A stretch of 64,000 nucleotides of DNA from Nitrospira sp. (GTDB taxonomy: Bacteria > Nitrospirota > Nitrospiria > Nitrospirales > Nitrospiraceae), in the NCBI GenBank assembly GCA_024331045.1, contig JANDJC010000004.1, forward strand, positions 1-64,000, written 5' to 3'. The notes beneath the pieces are model-generated. The model had not been told where the DNA came from. It made no database searches and worked only from the letters and a program-made list of their open reading frames with translations. Each line of letters opens with the position of its first letter. Position 1 is the stretch's first letter. Below are positions 16,605 to 28,968 of this stretch, one piece after another. Both the position numbers and the translations under genes were made by a program.

Positions 16605-17780
16605 ATGAACATGCCGTCCGCACCCGTTGTTGTCGTTCTGGTCGGGAGTCTGCTGATGTTTGCGGCCGGTTGCAAACAGGAAGCCGGCTCGATGCCCGTG
16701 CAAAACATTCCGCAGGTTGAGGTCATCACGGTGGTGACGCAACCAGTTCCCGATGAGCCGGAGTTCATCGGGCAGGCAGAGGCCTCCCGACCGGTTGAGA
16801 TCCGCTCACAAGTGACCGGCATTTTAAAAGCCGTGCTCTATCGGGAAGGCCGTGACGTCAAGAAGGGTGATCGGCTGTATCAGATTGACCCGGTGCCATT
16901 TCAAGCTGCAGTAGCGGCTGCGAAGGCCAAGGTCGCACAGGCGGAAGCGCGATTGGTCCAAGCAACGCAAGATCTCGCCCGCGTCAAGCCGTTGCTGGCG
17001 GAGCAGGCCGTGAGCCAAAAAGACGTCGATGACGCGGTGGCGCAGGAGCTGGCCGCGAGGGCCCAGCTGCAAGCCGCGCAGGCCGAACTGGTCAAGGCGC
17101 AGTTCGATTTGGACAACACGTTGATCACGGCGCCGATCAACGGACTGATCGAACGGAGCCGCTTTTACGAAGGGCGATTGGTGTCGGCGCAAACCGATTT
17201 GCTGACCGTCATTCACCAGGTCGATCCGATGTACGTCGTCGTCAGCGTGCCGGAGACCTTCATCCTGAAACGAAAACGCGATATCGAGGCGAAGCGCATT
17301 CAGCATCCGGGTGTGTATAAGCTGCGCGGCGTACTCACCTTGATGGACGATACCGTCTATCCCCAAGAGGGTGTGCTGGATCTGTTGGAACCGGGCCTGC
17401 GGACGGAAACGGGGGCCCGCGAGGTCCGGATGACGTTCCCTAATCCCAATCGAACCTTGTTGCCGGGCCAGTTTGTGAAGGTCCGTTTCAAGGGCGACGT
17501 CAAGAGTGAGGCGATTCTCATTCCGCAGCGGGCGGTCCTTCACAGTCCAGCCGGTCAGTTCGTGTTCGTCGTGAATAACGAAGAAAAGATCGAAATGCGG
17601 CCCGTGGTGGCGTCCGATTGGAAGGGGACACAATGGCTGATCGAAGAAGGGCTCAAAGCCGGAGATCGGGTGGTAGTGAACGGGCTGATGAAGATCGCCC
17701 CCGGCGTCTCGGTCAAGGCCGTGTCCTTTGGTTCATCTGGTGAGGCGCCAGCTCCTGCCGCCGCTCCCCCGCAGAGTTAA
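16605..17780 (+). CDS. RND efflux periplasmic adaptor (AcrA/MexA family)
   Basis: A 391-residue membrane fusion protein. A signal peptide ends in a lipobox (FAAGCK), so it is lipid-anchored in the inner membrane. Then come a barrel-sandwich half (EIRSQVTGILKAVLYREGRDVKKG), an alpha-helical hairpin rich in Ala and Gln, and the second half (LITAPINGLIERSRFYEG). The C-terminal beta-barrel and membrane-proximal domain follow, with a Pro/Ala-rich tail. It joins the pump to the outer-membrane channel encoded next. ATG 16605 is preferred over GTG 16596. The pump gene starts 3 bases after the stop. Confidence 0.95.
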   Translation: MNMPSAPVVVVLVGSLLMFAAGCKQEAGSMPVQNIPQVEVITVVTQPVPDEPEFIGQAEASRPVEIRSQVTGILKAVLYREGRDVKKGDRLYQIDPVPFQAAVAAAKAKVAQAEARLVQATQDLARVKPLLAEQAVSQKDVDDAVAQELAARAQLQAAQAELVKAQFDLDNTLITAPINGLIERSRFYEGRLVSAQTDLLTVIHQVDPMYVVVSVPETFILKRKRDIEAKRIQHPGVYKLRGVLTLMDDTVYPQEGVLDLLEPGLRTETGAREVRMTFPNPNRTLLPGQFVKVRFKGDVKSEAILIPQRAVLHSPAGQFVFVVNNEEKIEMRPVVASDWKGTQWLIEEGLKAGDRVVVNGLMKIAPGVSVKAVSFGSSGEAPAPAAAPPQS

Positions 17781-17783
17781 GCC

Positions 17784-20954
<3,171 letters not shown>

Positions 20955-20956
20955 CC

Positions 20957-22387
20957 GTGCGGACGATCCTGACCATTGTGCTCTCGTTGGCGCTCGCCTC
21001 CTGCTCTTTGGGACCGACCTATTCACGACCCACACTTCAAGGAGAGGATCGGTTCCGCTTGGCCGAGGGATCGGCAGATCTGCCGTCCCTAGCTAATGTG
21101 GCCTGGTGGGACCTGCTGCAGGATGAGCAGTTGCAGACTCTCATTCGGACGGCGTTGGCGGAAAATAAAGACATGCAACGGGCTGTCGCCGCCGTGGACG
21201 AGTTTCGTGCCCGAGCTCTGATCGCCCGATCGGACTTCATGCCGGGGGTGACAGCCACGGCGAGTCTGCCGGCCGGCCGCAAGGCGGACTTCCTGTTCCC
21301 TGGCTTCGCGAGCCCCTTCAATTATTATCTACTGGGCAATCTGGCGTGGGAGGTTGATCTCTGGGGGCGGATCCGAAAAGCCAACGAAGCGGCCCGGGCC
21401 GACCTGCTTGCCAAGGAAGAAAATCGCCGCGCGGTGGCGATTCAGCTTGTCAGCGCCGTGGGCGAGGCCTACTTCACGCTGCTGCAGTTGGATGCCCAGC
21501 TTGACATCGCGAAACGGACCTTGGAGTCATGGGAGGAATCAGTGCGCATTGCACGAGCTCGCCTGAAACAGGGTTTGAGTTCTCGATTGGACCTCGACCA
21601 ATTCGAGTCCGAGCGCGCCAGTGCCGAGGCGCGTATCGCGGATTTGGAACGACAACTGGCGCAAGTGGAACACCATCTGAGCGTGCTGGTGGGGCGCAAG
21701 CCCTCCACGATTCCACGTGGCAGGGGGTTGCGGGATCAGCTTATTCCGCCCCAGGTGCCAGCCGGTTTGCCGTCGGAACTGCTACAGCGGCGCCCTGATC
21801 TGCTCGTTGCGGAGCAACAGGTGGTGGCAGCGACTGCCCGCATCGGGGTGGCCCAGGCGGAACGGTTTCCCAAAATCACCTTGACCGGACTTTTGGGTGT
21901 AGCCCATCCCGAACTATCGCTGCTGTTTAGCGATCCGGCGTTATTCGGTGTCGCTGGAGCTGGGATCGCCGGTCCATTGTTGAGCGCTCCGATCTTAGGG
22001 TTTCAGCAAGAGGCGGCTGAAGCCCAGGCACGACAAGCCCTGGCGCAGTATGAGCAGGCGGTGCTAACAGCGTTTCGAGAGGTGGAGGATGCGCTGGCGG
22101 CGGTCAGTGCGGCGCGATCCCAGCATGAAGCCCAAAAGCAGCAGGTAGAAGCGCTCCAATCGTCGCTACGATTGGCGGAGTTACGCTATAAGGCAGGGCT
22201 GGCCAATTATCTCGACGTGCTCGTCGCGAGACGCAACCTCTTTGAAGCCGAATTGGGGTTAATCGCAACGAAACGGTTGCACCTGGCGTCGGTGGTGCAG
22301 TTGTATAAGGCGCTGGGCGGAGGCTGGTCGCCGGAAATGACTGAGACGGCTGATGAAGCGGCAAGCAAGAATAGGCGGGAAGGATAG
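20957..22387 (+). CDS. Outer-membrane efflux lipoprotein (TolC/NodT family)
   Basis: A 476-residue outer-membrane factor. A signal peptide leads to the lipobox LASCSLGPTYSRP, typical of the NodT/OprM subgroup. Two repeats of long helices and strands follow, with the conserved NLAWEVDLWGRIR and, near the end, LRLAELRYKAGLANYLDVLVA. It trimerises into the channel used by the adjoining pump. The start is GTG 20957. Confidence 0.95.
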   Translation: MRTILTIVLSLALASCSLGPTYSRPTLQGEDRFRLAEGSADLPSLANVAWWDLLQDEQLQTLIRTALAENKDMQRAVAAVDEFRARALIARSDFMPGVTATASLPAGRKADFLFPGFASPFNYYLLGNLAWEVDLWGRIRKANEAARADLLAKEENRRAVAIQLVSAVGEAYFTLLQLDAQLDIAKRTLESWEESVRIARARLKQGLSSRLDLDQFESERASAEARIADLERQLAQVEHHLSVLVGRKPSTIPRGRGLRDQLIPPQVPAGLPSELLQRRPDLLVAEQQVVAATARIGVAQAERFPKITLTGLLGVAHPELSLLFSDPALFGVAGAGIAGPLLSAPILGFQQEAAEAQARQALAQYEQAVLTAFREVEDALAAVSAARSQHEAQKQQVEALQSSLRLAELRYKAGLANYLDVLVARRNLFEAELGLIATKRLHLASVVQLYKALGGGWSPEMTETADEAASKNRREG

Positions 22388-22421
22388 GAAGAGCGAGGAA
22401 AGAGAAAGGAGAGGAGCGGAG

Positions 22422-23024
22422 ATGGATAAACCTGCACCGGCGGATTATCCGATTCATGACCTGCTGGCCAGGCGCTGGAGTCCCCGCGCGTTTGCCGACC
22501 AACCGGTTGAACGGGAGAAATTACAGAGCCTATTTGAGGCAGCCCGCTGGGCGCCGTCGTCCAATAATGAGCAGCCCTGGCGGTTTATCGTCGCCACGAA
22601 GGGGGACGAGGCGCGGTGGAATCGGCTGTTTGCTTGCCTGGTGGAAGGAAACAGGGTCTGGGCTGTGCGTGCTCCTGTGCTGGTGCTATCGGTGGCCGGC
22701 CGGTCTTTTGGGAAAACCGGTGAGCTCAATCGACACGCCCTGCACGATACTGGCATGGCGGTCCAGAATTTAGCGATCCAAGCTACGGCGCTTGGATTGA
22801 TCGTCCATCAGATGGCAGGCTTCGATGCCGAGCAGGCGCGCAAGGAATTGAACATTCCTCGTGAATATGAGCCGGTTGCCATGATGGCCATCGGCTATCC
22901 CGGTGATCCAAATCTCTTGCCCGATGCGCTCCGCGAGCGGGAGGTGGCCCCCCGTCGCCGGCACCCAGTTTCTTCTCTTGTCTTTGGAGGCGAGTGGGGA
23001 GCTCCCTGCTGGTTGTTCCCTTGA
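22422..23024 (+). CDS. Nitroreductase-family FMN oxidoreductase
   Basis: A 200-residue nitroreductase. It has the FMN-binding start RRWSPRAFADQPVE, the EAARWAPSSNNEQPWRF segment, and the C-terminal MAIGYPGD. Such enzymes reduce nitro compounds or quinones with NAD(P)H. ATG 22422 follows a purine-rich ribosome site; longer frames overlap the efflux gene. The last 31 bases overlap the next gene in another frame. Confidence 0.9.
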   Translation: MDKPAPADYPIHDLLARRWSPRAFADQPVEREKLQSLFEAARWAPSSNNEQPWRFIVATKGDEARWNRLFACLVEGNRVWAVRAPVLVLSVAGRSFGKTGELNRHALHDTGMAVQNLAIQATALGLIVHQMAGFDAEQARKELNIPREYEPVAMMAIGYPGDPNLLPDALREREVAPRRRHPVSSLVFGGEWGAPCWLFP

Positions 23025-23656
23025 CGACGGTGACTCATCATTCCGAGGCCGAAGCCCACCTCGCGAAGGTCGATCCGGTGATGGGACGATTGATCCGTGA
23101 CGTGGGCCCCTGCACGCTGCGCCCCGACCGGCGCCGAACCCTCTTCGAATCTTTGGCCCGCGCGATTGCCTATCAACAACTTCATGCCCAGGCGGCGGAG
23201 AGTATCATCCGACGCTTGGTTGCGCAGTGCCCGGGCCAGAGATTCCCACGCCCTGAGCAGATTTTAGCCTTGTCCGAGGAGTCGCTCAGAGCGGCAGGAT
23301 TTTCTCGATCCAAGATCGCAGCCTTGCGTGATCTGGCCGAAAAGACTTTGGATGGGACCGTACCGGCCAAGCGAGAACTCTCGCGCTTGGATGACGAGGC
23401 CATCATTGAGCGGCTGACGGTAGTACGGGGGGTCGGCCGATGGACGGTCGAAATGCTCTTGATTTTTCAGTTGGGCCGCCCCGATATTCTGCCGGTCACC
23501 GACTTTGGCGTGCGCAACGGCGTCCGCTTGGTGTACGGCCTGCGCATCATGCCGACACCGGAGCGCGTGAGACGCTACGGCGAGCGATGGAAACCCCACC
23601 GCACGGTTGCCACGTGGTATCTCTGGCAGGCTGTCGATCGGGCCAAGCAAAAGTAG
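22994..23656 (+). CDS. HhH-GPD DNA glycosylase (AlkA / 3-methyladenine glycosylase II type)
   Basis: A 220-residue base-excision glycosylase. It has the family's [19 protein letters not shown] segment, the helix-hairpin-helix [16 protein letters not shown], and the catalytic Asp in [10 protein letters not shown]. It removes alkylated purines such as 3-methyladenine. It lacks the N-terminal extension of E. coli AlkA, as do many short bacterial members. It starts at GTG 22994 inside the nitroreductase gene, hinting at translational coupling. Confidence 0.9.
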   Translation: MGSSLLVVPLTTVTHHSEAEAHLAKVDPVMGRLIRDVGPCTLRPDRRRTLFESLARAIAYQQLHAQAAESIIRRLVAQCPGQRFPRPEQILALSEESLRAAGFSRSKIAALRDLAEKTLDGTVPAKRELSRLDDEAIIERLTVVRGVGRWTVEMLLIFQLGRPDILPVTDFGVRNGVRLVYGLRIMPTPERVRRYGERWKPHRTVATWYLWQAVDRAKQK

Positions 23657-23779
23657 ACTGTCATGGCGATCAGGTGCAAGAAGAGGTGACGTCGTGAGAA
23701 CGGTAAGCGTCGTTGGTTGAAGAAGGACCAGAGCGAGAAGGGTGTCACGGATCGGCGGACTACAGAAAGGAACGAATTG

Positions 23780-24511
23780 ATGGGGATCCTCACCGGAAAA
23801 GTCGCGATTGTGACGGGGGCTTCGAGCGGAATTGGACGGGCGATTGCGGAACGGTTCGCCGAAGACGGCGCGATCGTCGTGGTGAACTATTCGACAAGTT
23901 CGGAGAAGGCCCAACAAGTGGTGACCGGGATCCAGGCCAAAGGAGGCAAGGCCATGGCTGTTCAGGCGGACATGACCCACGTGCCAGAGGCACGGCGGCT
24001 GGTGCGAGACACGGTTGTCCAATTTGGTCGCTTAGATATTCTGGTCAACAATGCCGGCAAGTTCATGCCAAAGTCGATGGGCGAAACCACGGAGGATGAT
24101 TTCGATTTTCTCATGGCGCTCCATGCCAAGGGGCCGTACTTCGCCATGCAGGAAGCGGCGCAGGTCATGAAAGATGGAGGGCGCATTATCAACATCTCAA
24201 CCTGCGCCACGCGCATGAGTTTTCCCAGGGCAACAGCCTATCTCGGCAGCAAGGCCGCGTTGGAGCAATACACCAAGGGATTAGCGCACGAACTGGCACC
24301 GCGCGGCATCACGGTCAATACCGTCTCGCCCGGCTTTACCGAAACCGGTATGATGACCGATGCCTACCGGCAAACCGGCATTCAACTCTCGCCATTTAAG
24401 CGGCTGGGCATGCCTCAGGACATCGCCGATGTGGTGGCGTTTCTCGTGAGCGAGCAGGCCCGCTGGCTGACCGGACAGACGATTCAAGTGGGCGGGGGGG
24501 TTGTCATGTGA
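23780..24511 (+). CDS. Short-chain dehydrogenase/reductase
   Basis: A 243-residue classical SDR with the NAD(P) motif TGASSGIG near the N-terminus, the NNAG strand motif (DILVNNAG) and the catalytic YxxxK in [12 protein letters not shown]. The C-terminus ([12 protein letters not shown]) is typical of FabG-like reductases. The Ser at the usual catalytic position is in the [10 protein letters not shown] segment, so it reads STCAT and is acceptable but not textbook. ATG 23780 follows GAAAGGA. Substrate unknown. Confidence 0.92.
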   Translation: MGILTGKVAIVTGASSGIGRAIAERFAEDGAIVVVNYSTSSEKAQQVVTGIQAKGGKAMAVQADMTHVPEARRLVRDTVVQFGRLDILVNNAGKFMPKSMGETTEDDFDFLMALHAKGPYFAMQEAAQVMKDGGRIINISTCATRMSFPRATAYLGSKAALEQYTKGLAHELAPRGITVNTVSPGFTETGMMTDAYRQTGIQLSPFKRLGMPQDIADVVAFLVSEQARWLTGQTIQVGGGVVM

Positions 24512-24562
24512 TTCGACGATGTCCGTTCCTCCCCCGGACCGTTCAGAAAGCGATGCCGTTCG

Positions 24563-26197
24563 GTGAACACCGGCCTGTTTCAATGGATTGATCGGAACAT
24601 CCTGTCACTCGGTCGGGAGATGCGGCTATCCTACCTCCCGCCGTTGATGGTTTACCTCGCCTACGGGATTTCTGGCCTCACCGGCATCGTTGGCACGTTT
24701 TTCGTCAAGGACTATCTCGGGCTCTCTGCCTCGTTTCTCGCTGCTCTGGGATTTTGGGCTGGCATTCCCTGGGCGCTCAAAATGCCCATCGGCCATATGG
24801 TTGACTTGCTCTGGCGATGGAAAGGCTGGTTGATCGGTGTGGGCGCCTGTTTGCTGGCGACCAGCCTAGGCATCATGGCGGCATTGATCGGCCAGCGGGA
24901 TGCGATGACGGCCATTCTGCCAGCGGAGGTCTGGTTTGTGATCAGCACTTTGCTCGCTCCGATTGGCTATGTGATCCAAGATGCCGTGGCCGATGCCATG
25001 ACGGTGGAGGCCGTCCCCCGCGTGAACGAGCGGGGCCTGCCGTTCTCCGAAGAAGAACGCAAGCTCATGCACACCACGATGCAGACGCTGGGCCGCGTGG
25101 CGATCGTGGGCGGCGGCATCCTCGTGGCGCTGGTCAATGTTTCCATCTTCAGCGGCACGGAAGGTTTGCCGCAAGAGGCGCTCGTCACGATTTATCAGCG
25201 GGTGTATCTGCTGGCGCTGGTCATCCCGTTCATTTCGGTCTTGGGATTGGCGGCGGCGTGGGTGATCCGACGGCGTCACCGCGAGCAACTTATCCGACAG
25301 GGATTTACCCTCGAACAGGCGGAGCGGATGATTGAAGCGCGGGAGCAGACGGAAGAACCAACCAAGCCCAACTGGTGGATCTTGGCGGGGAGTCTCTTGT
25401 TTGTCTTGTTTACGGTCACGGTCGGCATGAGCAGCCTTCCTTATCGGGAAGAGATCGTCTTTGCTGGTTCCATGGGGATTGTGCTGTTTCTCATGGGCAG
25501 GTTGGTCAAGGAATTGGAGGGGGACAAGAGACGGACCTTGGTCGGCACGGCCGTGGTGGTGTTCGTGTTTCGCGCCATCCCCGGCACGGGACCGGGCACG
25601 ACGTGGTGGATGATTGATCACCTGGGGTTTGACCAGCAATTTCTGTCCGAGCTCTCGTTGATCAGCAACACGTTGGCGCTGGCCGGCATGTTCATCTTTC
25701 GGCGGTTCATGGCTGAACGGTCGATCGCCTACGTGGTGGGATTTTTGACAATCGTGGGGTCGGGCTTGAGCCTTCCCATCGTCAGTATGTACTACGGATT
25801 GCACGAATGGACGGCGCGCATGACTGGCGGGGTCGTCGATGCGCGATTCATCGCGATCATTGATACGGCTCTCGAATCACCGCTTGGCCAAATTTCGATG
25901 ATCCCCATGTTGACCTGGATCGCCAACTCCGCGCCGGGCAATCTCAAGGCGACATTTTTTGCGGTCATGGCGTCGTTTACCAACCTGGCCCTCTCGTTGA
26001 GCCAACTCGGCACCAAGTATCTCAACGAGATCTTCGTCGTGACCCGCGAGGTGAGGGACCCTGCAACGGGGCTGATCCAAACACCTGCCGACTATAGTCA
26101 ACTGGGCCATCTCCTAATCACCCAACTCCTCTTAGGACTGGCTCTCCCTCTCGGGGCAATTCTGTTCGCGAAGGTGAGCCGGTTTAGGAGCGCGTGA
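24563..26197 (+). CDS. Polytopic membrane transporter (MFS / BT1 folate-biopterin-like)
   Basis: A 544-residue protein with about 12 hydrophobic segments. The N-terminal part (FVKDYLGLSASFLAALGF, then WALKMPIGHMVDL) resembles the BT1 branch of the major facilitator superfamily, where a W-x-K-P turn before the second half of the first repeat is common. Two charged cytoplasmic loops are visible (RRRHREQ and the KELEGDKRR stretch). Substrate cannot be assigned. It starts at GTG 24563, 51 bases after the SDR, and ends 140 bases before ssrA. Confidence 0.72.
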   Translation: MNTGLFQWIDRNILSLGREMRLSYLPPLMVYLAYGISGLTGIVGTFFVKDYLGLSASFLAALGFWAGIPWALKMPIGHMVDLLWRWKGWLIGVGACLLATSLGIMAALIGQRDAMTAILPAEVWFVISTLLAPIGYVIQDAVADAMTVEAVPRVNERGLPFSEEERKLMHTTMQTLGRVAIVGGGILVALVNVSIFSGTEGLPQEALVTIYQRVYLLALVIPFISVLGLAAAWVIRRRHREQLIRQGFTLEQAERMIEAREQTEEPTKPNWWILAGSLLFVLFTVTVGMSSLPYREEIVFAGSMGIVLFLMGRLVKELEGDKRRTLVGTAVVVFVFRAIPGTGPGTTWWMIDHLGFDQQFLSELSLISNTLALAGMFIFRRFMAERSIAYVVGFLTIVGSGLSLPIVSMYYGLHEWTARMTGGVVDARFIAIIDTALESPLGQISMIPMLTWIANSAPGNLKATFFAVMASFTNLALSLSQLGTKYLNEIFVVTREVRDPATGLIQTPADYSQLGHLLITQLLLGLALPLGAILFAKVSRFRSA

Positions 26198-26236
26198 CCG
26201 GCCTGGCCTGCTTCGCTCCCCCAGATTGGCGTAGGC

Positions 26237-26264
26237 TTGACCGGTGCGGTATGATTGTTATGCT
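26237..26264 (+). promoter_or_regulatory. Probable ssrA promoter
   Basis: TTGACC at 26237-26242, 16 bases, then TATGCT at 26259-26264. A perfect inverted repeat TTATGC-TAAAG-GCATAA (26258-26274) overlaps the -10 element. A transcript from here would carry a leader of roughly 65 bases ahead of the mature tmRNA 5' end, to be removed by RNase P. Confidence 0.55.
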
Positions 26265-26337
26265 AAAGGCATAATCTCGATAACCTGACGTGTTTGGCAT
26301 GGAGTCTCAGAGTTGAATGTTCGGGCTCATTGGGAAA

Positions 26338-26688
26338 GGGGGCGACCGGTTTCGACGGGGATACGGAGGTCACTGCCGCATGTCGAGCTCTCGGGGACTC
26401 GTTAAACCTCCGGGAAACAAGCAACTGCCAATCACGAACTGGCACTCGCGGCTTAATGAAGCCGTGACGTCGTTCCATCTGAGGCCCGCGGGGGTGGAAC
26501 GGCGCGGATGCAGCGGGCTAGTCCAAGGTCGGTGCTCAGCGGCCGAGGACGAGACAATGCTGGGCTAGCGGCCGTTCTAAGCCTGCCGATGGGCGTGGGC
26601 GGCGGCGAATTCAAAACACCGGCTACACATGTAGAACCAGTGCACTGACGATCTTCGGACCCGGGTTCAACTCCCGGCGCCTCCACCA
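26338..26688 (+). ncRNA. ssrA: tmRNA
   Basis: Transfer-messenger RNA that rescues stalled ribosomes. The 5' end GGGGGCGACCGGTTTCGACG is the standard tmRNA start, and the 3' T-arm GGGTTCAACTCCCG and CGCCTCC-A-CCA complete the tRNA-like domain. The acceptor stem GGGGGCG pairs with CGCCTCC with one G-U. The tag frame begins at GCA 26421 and ends at TAA 26454-26456, coding ATANHELALAA. The mature RNA is about 351 bases including an encoded CCA. The tag ends in the usual ALAA degradation signal. ssrA is a common integration site for mobile DNA and the region downstream is gene-poor and decayed. Confidence 0.97.
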
Positions 26689-27461
26689 TTTCCAATCTCT
26701 CGAGTGGTGGGCTCTTTATCGAAGTCTCGACACCAACCCGCGGAACATATCCCCGACTCTCGACTGGCTCGCCGAAAGCCACTTTCCCCGTTAAAGCGCT
26801 TTGGCGTCTGCCTCATGCCCCAGGCGTCGAACATGCGAGGGGCTGGTCCTGGGCGAGCCTGTGATTGCCACATCTGTGCACTCCGCTCCTTTTGAGACCT
26901 CTGTCGACCAGCTTGTGTGGATCAAACAGCCCATCTTCGATCATGGGCGTGCCACGCTGCCCACTTGCGAGGACCGACAGCAACCCTTCGGGCAGCAGAC
27001 TGGTACGTGATGATTGCCACTCTATTGGGGTCTGGAATCGACCAGTGGGGTCTGGAATCCACCAGGCACCCGCGCATCCGACCACGGAAATCCCAGAAAA
27101 GTAGCCTGTCCCCTTCCCCTGTTTTGGCCCGTGGATGAAAACAGCGCTGACCTCTTCTCTGGCGTGGCCGTGTGTCAGAAGGAAGCTGCTGTAGGGGGCT
27201 TGGACTCCGAGCATTCCGCATGGTACAGTGACCCACGCTCGCGAACGACTCGTCTCGCGCTATCCTGCCTGGTTACGGTCCTCGCGCGAATCGCTTTCGT
27301 CTCTCCAGCGTGTATGACGTGAGATGAGGGGCCTAGTTGTGCCGTTCCATGGATAGAACGGTCTTTCTCCCTGGGTGAGGGAGGGAATGCTGGTCAGCAT
27401 GGCAGCGGCAGAGTGGATTATGAATTGATCACTCAATCGATCACTCAAAGGAGGCACGACG
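26689..27461. other. Gene-poor region downstream of ssrA
   Basis: No reading frame here has a convincing start, ribosome site or family. The stretch contains a 20-base tandem duplication (27027-27066) and a 10-base direct repeat GATCACTCAA before the next small gene. No copy of the ssrA 3' end was noticed elsewhere in the window, so no island end point can be marked. Confidence 0.6.
27027..27066 (+). repeat. 20-base tandem duplication
   Basis: GGGGTCTGGAATCGACCAGT at 27027-27046 is followed directly by a second copy at 27047-27066 with two changes (G to C and T to G). It is in the gene-poor DNA after ssrA. Confidence 0.85.
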
Positions 27462-27734
27462 ATGAACAAGAGAGCATCGAGTCAGGGGCCATGGCCTAAG
27501 AATCGCAAACGTGCGCAGGCGCGAAAGCCGACGATTCGGTGGGAGGTGTTGGGGCTCTCCGCGCCACAGGAAAATAAAGAGTCGCCCTCTATCGACTCGA
27601 TTAGGCAGGCGGTCTCTGCGATGGCCAGCAGGGGATTAGGGGGAGGGGTCCGTGCCCAAGTCAAGGATGTTGAGTCGGAAAGTGGAGATCTGGCGGGGGC
27701 TAGGGACGTGAGGCGACGAGGGGCGACCGAGTAA
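27462..27734 (+). CDS. Small basic protein, unknown
   Basis: A 90-residue reading frame with a good ribosome site (AAAGGAGG, 9 bases before ATG 27462). The product starts with a strongly basic stretch (KNRKRAQARK) and then has a short helix-prone part (SIDSIRQAVSAMASRG). No family is recognised. The ribosome site is the main support. It may be an orphan gene in the variable region after ssrA or a chance frame. Confidence 0.4.
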   Translation: MNKRASSQGPWPKNRKRAQARKPTIRWEVLGLSAPQENKESPSIDSIRQAVSAMASRGLGGGVRAQVKDVESESGDLAGARDVRRRGATE

Positions 27735-28355
27735 TTCGTCACCGTTGCCTCGTCATCTAAGCACATGACGGTGGCGTAACAAACGCCGCCGCTGAGAGGT
27801 CTATTGGACGAGGAGAAAAAACGACGTCAGCCAATGGGCAACCGGGGAAAACACTGCAGGCATTGGCAAAAGGTGCAAAGAGCAAAGAGAAAGAGCAAAG
27901 AGAAGGATAGCCGGCTCGCCCTTCGCAAGGCGGAGAAAATGCGAGGCCGGCGCCGTGCGATGGAGGAGATCCCGCTATGGCTGGATGGCGATGGGGGCCG
28001 CAAGAGCCTCGTTCCTGACTGGGTCTCCTTGGAGCCAATCTTGCGCCTGAAGGCGCACAGCGTCGTGCAGCGGTCCTGACAAGTCTGACGGCGGCGAGCA
28101 GGAGGGATAGCATGACGGATCGTCAGAGTAGCTATTTGTCGTCCGTTCTGCTATGGTGCAACATAGTCTTCCGGAATGGGGCCTTACGGAAGGTGAAAGA
28201 AAAACGGCCCGTCACCGATATTGTTGGTACCGAGAGTCCGATCGGAAGTTTGACCCTCGTCGCCTCGCGAAGCGCGTCAGTGGTTCCTGCTTTCCTCTCG
28301 TAGATGTTCTCGCGTCACGGACAATGTCATTATCAATTTTTAAGGAGGGACCCAG
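27735..28355. other. Region of weak small reading frames before the RRM gene
   Basis: Two frames are possible but weak: 27804-28079 (91 residues, TTG start, very basic) and 28112-28303 (63 residues, ATG with AGGAGGG 6 bases ahead). Neither resembles a known family. The first holds a perfect 13-base tandem repeat at 27878-27903. The last 40 bases are the AT-rich leader of the RRM gene. Confidence 0.45.
27878..27903 (+). repeat. Perfect 13-base tandem repeat
   Basis: AAGAGCAAAGAGA occurs twice head to tail (27878-27890 and 27891-27903). Confidence 0.9.
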
Positions 28356-28661
28356 ATGGGTTCAAAACTTTACGTCGGCGGGTTGCCGTATTCGGCGACC
28401 GATTCACAACTCACTTCATTGTTCGCGGCGCATGGGACGGTGGAATCCGCCCGCATTATCGCGGACAAGTTCACGGGGCAGTCGCGGGGTTTCGGCTTCG
28501 TGGAAATGTCCACGCGAGAGGAGGCCGAGGCGGCGATTAGCGCGCTGAACGGCTCTCAGATGGACGGACGCACCCTGACCGTGAACGAGGCCAGACCGCA
28601 GGAGCCCCGTTTCGGCGGTGGTAAGCGATTTGATGGCGGCAAGCGACGCAGCCGGTTCTAA
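28356..28661 (+). CDS. RRM-domain RNA-binding protein
   Basis: A 101-residue protein with one RNA recognition motif. RNP2 is LYVGGL (residues 5-10) and RNP1 is RGFGFVEM (44-51), with the aromatic residues needed to stack on RNA. A short Gly/Arg/Lys-rich tail (GGGKRFDGGKRRSRF) follows. This is the glycine-rich, cold-induced RNA-binding protein type found in cyanobacteria and some other bacteria. It starts at ATG 28356 after AAGGAGGGA in an AT-rich leader, and a strong terminator follows, so it is a single-gene transcript. Confidence 0.95.
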   Translation: MGSKLYVGGLPYSATDSQLTSLFAAHGTVESARIIADKFTGQSRGFGFVEMSTREEAEAAISALNGSQMDGRTLTVNEARPQEPRFGGGKRFDGGKRRSRF

Positions 28662-28713
28662 ACCACCGCGTCAGTTAAGGAGTTAAGATTGCCACCCCCG
28701 TGGCGATCGAAGA

Positions 28714-28740
28714 GGGGAGCCTTCGGGCTCCCCCTTTTTT
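28714..28740 (+). terminator. Rho-independent terminator of the RRM gene
   Basis: Stem GGGGAGCC (28714-28721), loop TTCG, stem GGCTCCCC (28726-28733), then CTTTTTT. It is 53 bases after the RRM stop. Confidence 0.92.
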
Positions 28741-28968
28741 ATTTGTGGAACTTCACCGGATATGCGCCGTCGTCGCGTCTCGGCGCCTCACATCCGGCAA
28801 CCACTCTGCTGCCGGCAGCTCGTCGAGAAAATTTCAGTGCCGGTCCGTGGTTGCCGCCAAGGCGCTTCATGTCTTGCGCGACGTGCGTTCGACCGATACC
28901 TTTGGCGTTCGGTGGGAGCGGCCCGTGTGACTGATGACAGGGGCTCGCAAGAGGGGTAGGATCGCGCC

